64,000 nucleotides of DNA, taken from Actinobacteria bacterium OV450 (lineage in GTDB: Bacteria > Actinomycetota > Actinomycetes > Streptomycetales > Streptomycetaceae). The translations under genes were made by a program, and so were the position numbers. This document shows positions 15,377-23,305 of the stretch, in pieces (the stretch's first letter is position 1; each line of letters begins with the position of its first letter). The notes under the pieces are model-generated. The model had not been told where the DNA came from. It saw only the letters and a program-made list of their open reading frames with translations, and did no database searches. The DNA is taken from NCBI GenBank assembly GCA_001298555.1, contig LJCW01000120.1, positions 1 to 64,000 of the forward strand, in the 5' to 3' direction.

Positions 15377-16846
15377 CTACTTCTGCGGGCTGGCCGGGAT
15401 GTCGAGGACGACCTTGGTGCCGCGCGGCTCGGCCCGGATCATGTCGAACGTGCCGCCGAGCTCCCCCTCGACCAGGGTCCGGACGATCTGCAGGCCGAGG
15501 TTCCCGGCCCGCTGCGGGTCGAAGCCCTCGGGCAGGCCGGAGCCGTCGTCGAGCACCGTGATCAGCAGCCGGCCGTCCGCGCGGCCGGAGCCGGTGCGGA
15601 TCGCGGACACCTCGACCCGGCCGCCCTCCCCCTGGGTGAAGGCGTGCTCCAGGGCGTTCTGGAGGATCTCCGTCAGCACCATCGACAGCGGAGTGGCGAC
15701 CTCCGCGTCCAGGATCCCGAACCGGCCGGTACGCCGGCACTCCACCTTGCCGGGCGAGATCTCCGCGACCATCGCGATCACCCGGTCGGCGATCTCGTCG
15801 AACTCGACGCGCTCGTCGAGGTTCTGAGAGAGCGTCTCGTGCACGATCGCGATCGAACCGACGCGGCGCACGGCCTCGTTGAGGGCCTCTCGGCCGCCCT
15901 CCGAATCCATCCGGCGGGCCTGCAACCGCAGCAGTGCGGCCACGGTCTGGAGGTTGTTCTTCACCCGGTGGTGGATCTCCCGGATGGTCGCGTCCTTGGT
16001 AATCAATTCGCGTTCGCGACGGCGCAGTTCCGTGACGTCCCGGCACAGGACGAGGGAGCCGATCCGGGTGCCCTTGGGCTTGAGCGGGATCGCACGCAGC
16101 TGGATGACCCCGCCGTTCCCCTCGACCTCGGTCTCGCGCGGGGCCCAGCCGCTGGCGAGCTTGACGATCGCCTCGTCCACCGGGCCCCGCGTGGGAGCGA
16201 GTTCGGCGGTGGTGGTGCCCAGGTGCTGGCCGACGAGGTCGGCGGCGAGGCCGAGCCGGTGGTAGGCGGAGAGGGCGTTCGGGGACGCGTACGTGACCAC
16301 GCCGTCGGCGTCGAGCCGCATCAGGCCGTCCCCGGCGCGCGGGGAGGCGTCCATGTCGACCTGCTGGCCGGGAAAGGGGAAGGAGCCGGCCGCGATCATC
16401 TGGGCCAGGTCGGAGGCGGACTGGAGGTAGGTGAGCTCCAGCCGGCTGGGTGTACGCACAGTGAGCAGATTGGTGTTGCGCGCGATCACGCCCAGCACCC
16501 GGCCCTCGCGGCGCACCGGGATGGACTCGACCCGGACGGGCACCTCCTCGCGCCACTCCGGGTCGCCCTCGCGCACGATCCGGCCCTCGTCGAGCGCGGC
16601 GTCCAGCAGCGGGCGCCGGCCGCGCGGCACGAGGTGGCCGACCATGTCGTCCTGGTACGAGGTGGGGCCGGTGTTGGGGCGCATCTGTGCGACCGAGACG
16701 TACCGGGTGCCGTCGAGGGTGGGCACCCACAGCACGAGGTCGGCGAAGGAGAGGTCGGAGAGCAGCTGCCACTCCGAGACCAGCAGGTGGAGCCACTCCA
16801 GGTCGGTTTCACTGAGAGCGGTGTGCTGGCGTACGAGGTCGTTCAT
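15377..16846 (-). CDS. Sensor histidine kinase (HisKA_2/HWE-like)
   Basis: 489-residue kinase without membrane spans. An N-terminal H_kinase_N/GAF-like sensor module covers about residues 1-160. A PAS domain follows (165-275, with LMRLDADGVVTYASPNALSAYHR), then the phosphoacceptor helix IREIHHRVKNNLQTVAALLR (H292) and a C-terminal HATPase_c domain (about 385-485; N-box LTEILQNALEHAF, G-box DDGSGLPEGF). No response regulator lies next to it, so the partner is elsewhere. ATG 16846 has no good ribosome-binding site, and an in-frame GTG three codons upstream is an alternative. It is transcribed away from the DasR-type palindrome and small RNA at 16992-17186. Confidence 0.88.
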   Translation of the reverse strand: MNDLVRQHTALSETDLEWLHLLVSEWQLLSDLSFADLVLWVPTLDGTRYVSVAQMRPNTGPTSYQDDMVGHLVPRGRRPLLDAALDEGRIVREGDPEWREEVPVRVESIPVRREGRVLGVIARNTNLLTVRTPSRLELTYLQSASDLAQMIAAGSFPFPGQQVDMDASPRAGDGLMRLDADGVVTYASPNALSAYHRLGLAADLVGQHLGTTTAELAPTRGPVDEAIVKLASGWAPRETEVEGNGGVIQLRAIPLKPKGTRIGSLVLCRDVTELRRRERELITKDATIREIHHRVKNNLQTVAALLRLQARRMDSEGGREALNEAVRRVGSIAIVHETLSQNLDERVEFDEIADRVIAMVAEISPGKVECRRTGRFGILDAEVATPLSMVLTEILQNALEHAFTQGEGGRVEVSAIRTGSGRADGRLLITVLDDGSGLPEGFDPQRAGNLGLQIVRTLVEGELGGTFDMIRAEPRGTKVVLDIPASPQK

Positions 16847-16991
16847 GGAGGGCACGTGGCGAGCGTACCCCGGGTATGGGCCATGACTTTCCCCACGGCG
16901 ACTACTCAGGAGTATCCAGGAGGGGCCCGGTCCGCGTACTGTTGGAGGAAGTGACGGGATGGCAGAGCCCGTCATTGGATAGACAGAACAG

Positions 16992-17007
16992 ATTGGTCTA
17001 GTCCACA
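16992..17007. promoter_or_regulatory. DasR-responsive element (dre-like)
   Basis: ATTGGTCTAGTCCACA matches 13 of 16 positions of the DasR consensus ACTGGTCTAGACCACT. It overlaps a possible -35 box (TTGGTC) of the downstream small RNA and lies 146 bp upstream of the kinase gene. Confidence 0.8.
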
Positions 17008-17026
17008 ATTGAGTGATACTTCCGCC

Positions 17027-17186
17027 CTCCCCGCACAGGAGGACGGATCGAGGTAAGCCGCGCGCTCTGCCCTGACCGCGCAGGCACCTCTCCCCGGCCG
17101 ACGGGAACCGCACACCCTTCGGCCGTAAGTACTCCGGGCTACGGTGCCGGACCGGGTTGAGGGTCCCGTCCCGGCACCGTGGCCCA
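17027..17186 (+). ncRNA. Probable small RNA, scr5239-like, under DasR control
   Basis: The kinase-TetR spacer is 350 bp with no ORF, but it has the layout of an sRNA gene. TTGGTC (16993-16998) inside the dre and GATACT (17015-17020) form a promoter with 16-bp spacing. A strong hairpin at 17136-17150/17171-17185 ends the transcript about 160 nt later. S. coelicolor encodes a conserved 159-nt sRNA, scr5239, in the same intergenic position, which acts on agarase and methionine synthase mRNAs. Identity here rests on position, length and architecture rather than alignment. The end points are estimates. Confidence 0.7.
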
Positions 17187-17195
17187 GAGGAATCC

Positions 17196-17801
17196 TCACG
17201 AGGCGGAAATTCCCGGCCAGGCTCCCATCGCGAGCTCCGCGACCGCTTCCAGTTCCTCCCGGCCCGCCCCGTCGCGCGACTGCTGGGACATCCCCACCAG
17301 GACCGCCAGCGCATAGCGGGCCAGCGCCCGCGCATCCGTACCCGCGGGCAGCACGCCGGCGGCGACGTCCGCCCGGATCCGGCGCTCGAACATCTCCAGG
17401 CTGGCCTCGCGGCGCTCGCGCAGCGCCCGGGCCACCTCGTCCGAGGTGGTGTTGACGGCGGCGCTGATCACCAGGCATCCCGGCGGGTGGGCCGGGTCGG
17501 TGTAGATCTCGGCCGCCTCGCGCAGGACGCGGCGCAGACCCGCCCCGGCGGTGGGCTCCTCGGCCAGGGCCGCGCCCGCGAAGTCCGCGTACCGGCCGCC
17601 GTAGACCGCCACGACCTCGTCGAAGAGCTTGCGCTTGTCGCCGAAGGCGGCGTAGAGGCTGGGCGCGCTGATGCCGAGGGACGCGGTCAGGTCGGAGATC
17701 GAGGTCGCCTCGTAGCCGTGCTCCCAGAAGGCGAGCATCGCCTTGTCGAGGGCTGCGTCGCGGTCGAAGGAGCGGGGCCTGCCCCGCTGTCCGGTCACCA
17801 T
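17196..17801 (-). CDS. TetR-family regulator
   Basis: 201-residue repressor. The N-terminal TetR HTH reads [20 protein letters not shown] followed by [20 protein letters not shown]. The C-terminal region contains a conserved-looking [11 protein letters not shown] segment, typical of the subgroup regulating oxidoreductases and exporters. It is divergent from the SDR gene at 17887, and the 85-bp spacer holds two similar palindromes, so it probably represses itself and the SDR gene. Confidence 0.88.
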   Translation of the reverse strand: MVTGQRGRPRSFDRDAALDKAMLAFWEHGYEATSISDLTASLGISAPSLYAAFGDKRKLFDEVVAVYGGRYADFAGAALAEEPTAGAGLRRVLREAAEIYTDPAHPPGCLVISAAVNTTSDEVARALRERREASLEMFERRIRADVAAGVLPAGTDARALARYALAVLVGMSQQSRDGAGREELEAVAELAMGAWPGISAS

Positions 17802-17813
17802 GCGCCGATTCTA

Positions 17814-17862
17814 TAGCGGGCACTACGGAATCTGGTACGGTCCCTTTCTGTAGCGACCACTA
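17814..17862. promoter_or_regulatory. Twin TetR-type operators
   Basis: TAGCGGGCACTA at 17814-17825 and TAGCGACCACTA at 17851-17862 share the imperfect palindrome TAGCG-N2-CACTA. They are 37 bp apart in the spacer between the divergent TetR and SDR genes and are likely operators for that TetR protein. Confidence 0.7.
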
Positions 17863-17886
17863 GCAAATGCTGAAGGGGGGCGCGTC

Positions 17887-18648
17887 ATGGGCGTGCTCAA
17901 GGGGAAGACGGCACTGGTCACGGGCGGCAGCCGGGGTATCGGGCGGGCGGTGTCCGAGCGGCTCGCCCGCGACGGGGCGCTGGTCGCCGTGCACTACGGG
18001 CGCAACGAGGCGGCGGCGGAGGAGGCCGTCGCGGCGATCGGGGCGGCCGGAGGGCGGGCTTTCGCGATCGGGGCCGAGCTCGGGGTGCCGGGCGACGCGC
18101 AGGCGCTGTGGGCGGCGTACGGGGCCCACCCGCTGCACACGGACACGGTCGACGTCCTGGTGAACAACGCGGGCGCCGCCACGTTCGCCGGCCTCGCGGA
18201 CACGGACGAGGACACGTACGACCGGGTCCACGCGCTCAATGCGAAGGCGCCGTTCTTCGTGATCAAGCACGGGCTGGCACGGCTGCCGGACGGGGGCCGG
18301 ATCGTGAACGTCACCGGCACCCCGGACATCGCCCTGCCGGCGATCCTGGCCACCATCGCCGCCAAGGGCGCGGTGAACGCCCTGACCCGGTCCCTGGCCG
18401 CCGAACTGGCCCCGCGCGGGATCACGGTGAACTCGGTGGGCCCGGGCATCACGGACACCGACCTCAACGCGGGCTGGCTGGCGGACCCGGCGGCGCGGGC
18501 GCACGCCTGCGCCCGGTCCGTCTTCGGCCGGGTGGGCACGGCCGAAGAGGTGGCCGACGTGGTGGCCTTCCTGGCCTCGGCCGACTCCCGGTGGGTGACG
18601 GGCCAGCACCTGGATGCGACGGGCGGCCTCCAGCTGTCCCTGCTGTGA
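17887..18648 (+). CDS. Short-chain dehydrogenase-like protein lacking catalytic Tyr
   Basis: 253-residue classical SDR fold. The cofactor motif TGGSRGIG (residues 12-19) and NNAG (93-96) are intact, as are N118 and K160. The position expected for the catalytic tyrosine, four before K160, is Thr156 (LATIAAK), and the expected serine is replaced by Thr in NVTGTP (T143). The C-terminal VGPGITDTDLN and TGQHLDATGG are normal. The protein may bind NAD(P)H without standard dehydrogenase activity, or use a different chemistry. It is probably repressed by the divergent TetR protein. Confidence 0.85.
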   Translation: MGVLKGKTALVTGGSRGIGRAVSERLARDGALVAVHYGRNEAAAEEAVAAIGAAGGRAFAIGAELGVPGDAQALWAAYGAHPLHTDTVDVLVNNAGAATFAGLADTDEDTYDRVHALNAKAPFFVIKHGLARLPDGGRIVNVTGTPDIALPAILATIAAKGAVNALTRSLAAELAPRGITVNSVGPGITDTDLNAGWLADPAARAHACARSVFGRVGTAEEVADVVAFLASADSRWVTGQHLDATGGLQLSLL

Positions 18649-18674
18649 GCCGCCCGCCGGCCGGCCCGGGCGGC
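18649..18674 (+). terminator. Possible terminator of SDR gene
   Basis: GCCGCCCG at 18649-18656 pairs with CGGGCGGC at 18667-18674, directly after the stop codon. Confidence 0.5.
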
Positions 18675-18806
18675 CCGGACCGGACCCCGGGGCGCCACGG
18701 GGGTGCGCGCCGGGGGCGCGGCGGGCACCGGGAGGCCGTCGGCGGGCATCGGGACCACGATGGAAGGGGGCGCAAGACCGGCCGCGGAGGGCCCCACCTC
18801 TGCTAG

Positions 18807-18822
18807 ATTGGTCTATACCACC
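18807..18822. promoter_or_regulatory. dre site of nagB
   Basis: ATTGGTCTATACCACC matches 13 of 16 positions of the DasR consensus and ends 32 bp before the nagB start codon, within its promoter. Confidence 0.88.
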
Positions 18823-18854
18823 CTACCGCCCCACTCCAGATCGGCAGGCCCCGC

Positions 18855-19640
18855 GTGGAAGTTGTCATCGTCCCGGACGCTAAGGCAGGCGGCGAACTCA
18901 TCGCGGAGGCCATGGCCGCCCTGGTCCGCCGCAAGCCCGACGCCCTGCTCGGCGTGGCGACCGGTTCTACCCCGCTGCCCGTCTACGAGGCCCTGGCCGC
19001 CAAGGTGAAGGCCGGCGAGGTCGACGCCGGCCGCGCCCGCGTCTGCCAGCTCGACGAGTACGTCGGCCTGCCGGCCGGCCACCCCGAGTCCTACCGCGCC
19101 GTCGTGCTCCGCGAGGTCGTCGAGCCGCTCGGCCTGTCCGAGGCCTCCTTCATGGGCCCGGACGGCTCCGCCGCCGACCTCGTCGCGGCGTGCGAGGCGT
19201 ACGACCGCGCCCTCGCCGAGGCCGGCGGGGTGGACCTCCAGCTGCTCGGCATCGGCACCGACGGGCACATCGGCTTCAACGAGCCCTGTTCCTCGCTCGC
19301 GTCCCGCACGCGGATCAAGACGCTGACCGAGCAGACCCGCGTCGACAACGCACGCTTCTTCGACGACGACATAGCCCAGGTCCCGCACCACGTCATCACC
19401 CAGGGCATCGGCACCATCCTCGACGCCCGCCACCTGGTCCTGCTCGCCACCGGCGAGGGCAAGGCCGAGGCCGTCGCCCAGACCGTCGAGGGCCCGCTGT
19501 CCGCGCTGGTCCCGGCCTCCGCGCTCCAGCTGCACCGGCACGCGACCGTCGTCGTGGACGAGGCCGCCGCATCCAAGCTGAAGCTGGCCGACTACTTCCG
19601 GCACGCCTACGCCAACAAGCCGGCGTGGCAGGGGCTTTAG
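18855..19640 (+). CDS. nagB: Glucosamine-6-phosphate deaminase
   Basis: 261-residue enzyme converting glucosamine-6-phosphate to fructose-6-phosphate and ammonia, the entry of amino sugars into glycolysis. GVATGSTPLPVYE is the phosphate-binding loop, LDEYVGL contains the catalytic Asp, and GIGTDGHIGFNEP carries the family signature with the active-site His. The start is GTG 18855. A DasR site overlaps the promoter, so the gene should be repressed by DasR and induced when glucosamine-6-phosphate accumulates. It is monocistronic, with a strong terminator. Confidence 0.95.
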   Translation: MEVVIVPDAKAGGELIAEAMAALVRRKPDALLGVATGSTPLPVYEALAAKVKAGEVDAGRARVCQLDEYVGLPAGHPESYRAVVLREVVEPLGLSEASFMGPDGSAADLVAACEAYDRALAEAGGVDLQLLGIGTDGHIGFNEPCSSLASRTRIKTLTEQTRVDNARFFDDDIAQVPHHVITQGIGTILDARHLVLLATGEGKAEAVAQTVEGPLSALVPASALQLHRHATVVVDEAAASKLKLADYFRHAYANKPAWQGL

Positions 19641-19658
19641 GGTCCCTCGCGCGCGCCG

Positions 19659-19694
19659 AAGGGCCGGGCTCCCCTCCACGGGAGCCCGGCCCTT
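19659..19694 (+). terminator. nagB terminator
   Basis: Perfect 15-bp stem 19659-19673/19680-19694 with a 6-nt loop. It could also serve the convergent hexosaminidase operon. Confidence 0.85.
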
Positions 19695-19778
19695 GCGCAT
19701 CCCCCGGGTCGGCCCGTGCCCCCGGGACAGGACGTCCGGGGGGCACGGAACAGGGCGGGCCGGGAGCTCCGGGGCTGG

Positions 19779-21284
19779 TCAGACCCCGGCGATCAGCTCC
19801 GCCGCCGCCCTGCCACAGACGCGCGAGGCGCCGTGGGTCGCGAGGTACAGGGCTCCGCGGGGCTCGGCCCGCGGGACGCCCATCTCGACGACGACGGTGT
19901 CCGGGCGGACCGCGACCAGCGCGTCGAGGGCCGCCGTCATCCACGGGTGCCGGTGCGCGTCGCGGACCACCAGCACGACGGTGCGCTCCCCCGCCGCCGC
20001 CAGGACGTCCGCGGCGGTGGCTCCCTCCGCGAACACCCCGGACGAGGTCCCCGGCACCAGCGCGGCCAGCTCGCCGGCCAGGCCCCACGGGGTCTCGTCA
20101 CCGACCGCGATGTTCGCGACGGGTGCGAGGGTGGCGACGTACGGCGCGCTCACGGGCCCGGCACTGCCGGACACGACCACCGCGCGGCGGGCCGCCGCCA
20201 GACCGATGCCGGGCGCGCCCCCCTCCGGCGCGCCCGGCGCGGCGGCGGCCCGGGCCTGCCGGGTCCATGCGGCCAGCGCCCGTACCCGGGCGGCGGCGTC
20301 GGCGAGCCGCTCCTCAGGGAGGGCGCCCTCCCGCACAGCCGCGACGAGGGCGTCGCGCAGCCGCAGCACGGTGGCCTCGTCGGCGAGCCCGCCGCCGACG
20401 CAGATGGCGTCGGCGCCGGCCGCGAGGGCGAGGACCGAGCCGCGCTCGATGCCGTACGTCCCGGCGATGGCGTTCATCTCCATGCCGTCGGTGACGATCA
20501 GCCCCTCGTAGCCGAGCTCCTTGCGCAGCAGACCGGTCAGGATCTGCGGGCTGAGCGTGGCCGGCCGGGTCGGGTCGAGGGCGGGCACGAGGATGTGCGC
20601 GCTCATCACGGCCTTGCTGCCGGCCCCGATGGCGGCCTTGAACGGGACGAGCTCACGGGCCTGGAGGGTGTCGAGGTCCACGTCGATGCGGGGCAGGGCG
20701 TGGTGCGAGTCGACGTTGGTGTCGCCGTGGCCGGGGAAGTGCTTGGTGCAGGCGGCGACGCCGGCGGCCTGGAGGCCCTCGACGTACGCGGCGGTGTGCC
20801 GGGCGGCGAGGTGGGTGTCGGCTCCGAAGGACCGGACGCCGATGACGGGGTTGTCCGGGTTGGAGTTGACGTCCGCGGACGGGGCCCAGTTGAGGTTGAC
20901 CCCGCACTCGGCGAGGCGGCGTCCCAGCTCGCGGGCGACGTCCCGGGTGAGGGCGGTGTCGTCGACGGCGCCGAGGGCCAGGTTGCCGGGGAAGGAGGAG
21001 CCGCCGCGGACCTCCAGGCGGGTGACGTCGCCGCCCTCCTCGTCGATGGCGACGAGGACGTCGTCCCGCTCGGCGCGCAGCCGGGCGGTGAGTGCGGTGA
21101 GCTGCTCGGGCGAGTCGATGTTGCGGCCGAAGAGGCCGACGGCGGTGAGGCCTTCGCCGATCCGGCGGAGCAGCCACGCGGGGGCGGTGGTGCCCTCGAA
21201 GCCGGGCTGGAGGACGGCGAGGGCGTCGCGGTTGAGGCGGTCGTCCGAGGAGGACGCGGCGGTGCGGTGCGCAAGGACAGTCAT
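19779..21284 (-). CDS. GH3 beta-N-acetylhexosaminidase
   Basis: 501-residue glycoside hydrolase family 3 enzyme of the NagZ-like group, which releases GlcNAc from chitosaccharides or muropeptides. KHFPGHGDTNVDSHHALP contains the His/Asp acid-base dyad of the NagZ loop, and IVTDGMEMNA carries the nucleophile Asp. A C-terminal domain of about 150 residues follows the barrel. No signal peptide is visible, so it acts on imported oligosaccharides. It is the last gene of the das operon, 6 bp behind dasC, which fits conversion of DasABC-imported chitobiose to GlcNAc. Confidence 0.93.
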   Translation of the reverse strand: MTVLAHRTAASSSDDRLNRDALAVLQPGFEGTTAPAWLLRRIGEGLTAVGLFGRNIDSPEQLTALTARLRAERDDVLVAIDEEGGDVTRLEVRGGSSFPGNLALGAVDDTALTRDVARELGRRLAECGVNLNWAPSADVNSNPDNPVIGVRSFGADTHLAARHTAAYVEGLQAAGVAACTKHFPGHGDTNVDSHHALPRIDVDLDTLQARELVPFKAAIGAGSKAVMSAHILVPALDPTRPATLSPQILTGLLRKELGYEGLIVTDGMEMNAIAGTYGIERGSVLALAAGADAICVGGGLADEATVLRLRDALVAAVREGALPEERLADAAARVRALAAWTRQARAAAAPGAPEGGAPGIGLAAARRAVVVSGSAGPVSAPYVATLAPVANIAVGDETPWGLAGELAALVPGTSSGVFAEGATAADVLAAAGERTVVLVVRDAHRHPWMTAALDALVAVRPDTVVVEMGVPRAEPRGALYLATHGASRVCGRAAAELIAGV

Positions 21285-21290
21285 GGGCCG

Positions 21291-22184
21291 TTATCCCTTC
21301 ACGGCGCCGGCGGTCATGCCGCCGACGGCCTTGCGCTGGAGGAAGACGAAGATCACCAGGACCGGGACCGCGAACAGCGAGGAGGCGGCCATGGTGGCGC
21401 CCCAGTCGTTGCCGAAGGCGGTCTGGAACTGGGTCAGCCACAGGGGCAGGGTCTGCGCGGTCTTGTCCTTGTTGAGGATGAGGACCATCGCGAACTCGTT
21501 CCAGGCGGTGATGAACCCGAAGAGCGAGGTGGACATCAGGCCGGGCGCCAGCAGCGGGAAGATCACCTTGCGGAAGGCCTGGCCGCGGGTGCAGCCGTCG
21601 ATCTGGGCGGCCTCCTCCAGCGTCACCGGGACGGCGGCGATGAAACCGCGCAGGGTCCAGATGGTGAAGGGCAGGACCATCACGAAGTAGATCGCGGTCA
21701 GCAGCGGGAGGCTGTTCAGCATGTCGGTGTCGCGGGCGATCATGTACATCGCGATGACCATGACCTCCCAGGGGGCCATCTGCGCCATCATCACGCCGAG
21801 CACCAGGCCCTTGCGGCCCTTGAACTTCATCCGGGCGATGGCGAAGCTCGCGGCGAGGGCCACGGCCAGGGCCAGGACGACGGCGCCGACGGTGACGAGC
21901 AGGCTGTTCTGCACGTACGTCCAGAACAGGTCGACGCCGGTGGCCTTGGTGAAGTTGTCGAGCGTCGGGGTGAAGACGAAGACGGGGTCCTTGGAGAGGA
22001 TCTGCCCGGACGGCTTGAGGGCCGAGGAGAACATCCAGTAGACCGGGAAGACGAAGACCACGGCGAGGACGAGGGCGCCCAGGTTCTTCGCGACCGCGGC
22101 GGGGCGCAGCGGGCGGCGCGTGCGCAGCCGCCGGGCGGCCTCCGGTGCGGCGGGTGCGGGCTTCGGCGCGGTGGTGGTGCTCAC
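21291..22184 (-). CDS. dasC: DasC, chitosaccharide ABC permease
   Basis: 297-residue MalG-type permease with six membrane spans. The EAA loop that docks the ATPase reads EEAAQIDGCTRGQAFRKVIF and ends in PLLAPG. The start is GTG 22184, overlapping the dasB stop by 4 bp. The cluster encodes no ATPase. In Streptomyces the shared ATPase MsiK, encoded elsewhere, energises DasABC. Confidence 0.93.
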   Translation of the reverse strand: MSTTTAPKPAPAAPEAARRLRTRRPLRPAAVAKNLGALVLAVVFVFPVYWMFSSALKPSGQILSKDPVFVFTPTLDNFTKATGVDLFWTYVQNSLLVTVGAVVLALAVALAASFAIARMKFKGRKGLVLGVMMAQMAPWEVMVIAMYMIARDTDMLNSLPLLTAIYFVMVLPFTIWTLRGFIAAVPVTLEEAAQIDGCTRGQAFRKVIFPLLAPGLMSTSLFGFITAWNEFAMVLILNKDKTAQTLPLWLTQFQTAFGNDWGATMAASSLFAVPVLVIFVFLQRKAVGGMTAGAVKG

Positions 22185-23197
22185 TGCTCCTCCTCCTGCT
22201 TCAGGATCAGGCGGAAGTAGAAGGACATGACGATCACGAGCATGACGATCGTCAGGACGGAGATCGCTGCCGCGAGGGCGTAGTGGCCCTGGCTCTGGCC
22301 CTCGACGAAGGCGAAGACGGGCAGGGTCTCGGAGGCGCGGTCCGGGCCGCCGCGGTTCATCGCGTACACCTGGGTGAAGGCCTTGAAGACCCAGATCACT
22401 TCGAGGAACGTGGTGACGAGGAAGAACGGCTTGAGGTTGGGGAAGACGACCTGCCAGAACGTCTGCCAGCCGTTCGCGCCGTCCATCCGTGCCGCCTCGT
22501 ACAGCTCGCCGCTGACGGTGGTCAGGCCGGCGTACATGTTGAGGGCGACGAACGGGACGGAGCCCCAGACCACCAGGACGGTGACGATGACCAGGGTGGA
22601 GAAGCCGGACTCGAACCAGTTGTGCTGCTCGTAGCCCGAGAAGCCGACCGTGCGCATGACCCAGTTCATGACGCCGAACTGCTCGTCGAACAGCCACTGG
22701 AAGACGGTGACCGACGCGACGATCGGCATGGCCCAGGCCATCACCAGGGCCATCGACAGGACCAGGCGCATCCATGTGCCGAGGCGGTTCAGCAGGATCC
22801 CGAGGAGGCTGCCGATCAGCATGATGAGGGCGACGTTGGCCGCGGTGAAGGCGAAGGTGCGGGCGACGACGGTCCAGAAGTGCGAGTCGCCCAGCAGCCG
22901 GGTGTAGTTCTCGACCCCGTTGAAGGGTGCCTTCCGCTGGATGAACTCGATCTTGTCGACCTTCTGGAACGACAGGATCACGTTCTTGGCCAGCGGGTAC
23001 AGCAGCAGCGTGGCGAGGCTGAGGACCGCGGGCCCGATCAGGAGGTAGGGCAGCCAGCCCGAGGGGAGCGGCTTTCTGCCCCGGCGGGGAGCCGGCGGGG
23101 TGCTCCCCGTGGTCTTGGGCGGCGGCTGCCGCCGTCCGGCGGACTTCGGTGGTGCGTCCTGTGGAGCGGTCACCGCTCCCTGGGAGTGCACGGTCAT
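22181..23197 (-). CDS. dasB: DasB, chitosaccharide ABC permease
   Basis: 338-residue MalF-type permease with a proline-rich cytoplasmic N-terminus of about 45 residues and then six spans starting at LPYLLIGPAVLSLATLLLYP. The EAA loop reads YEAARMDGANGWQTFWQVVF followed by PNLKP. It lies between dasA and dasC and is translationally coupled to dasC. Confidence 0.93.
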   Translation of the reverse strand: MTVHSQGAVTAPQDAPPKSAGRRQPPPKTTGSTPPAPRRGRKPLPSGWLPYLLIGPAVLSLATLLLYPLAKNVILSFQKVDKIEFIQRKAPFNGVENYTRLLGDSHFWTVVARTFAFTAANVALIMLIGSLLGILLNRLGTWMRLVLSMALVMAWAMPIVASVTVFQWLFDEQFGVMNWVMRTVGFSGYEQHNWFESGFSTLVIVTVLVVWGSVPFVALNMYAGLTTVSGELYEAARMDGANGWQTFWQVVFPNLKPFFLVTTFLEVIWVFKAFTQVYAMNRGGPDRASETLPVFAFVEGQSQGHYALAAAISVLTIVMLVIVMSFYFRLILKQEEEQ

Positions 23198-23305
23198 GTC
23201 TTGGTTACCTCGGCTGCGGTCGGGCGTCGCACGGGTCGGTCATGCGCGACCGGGGGTGCGGCGGGCGCCTGGGCGCCGTCCGCACCCCCGGTGCTGCGTG
23301 CTGTG

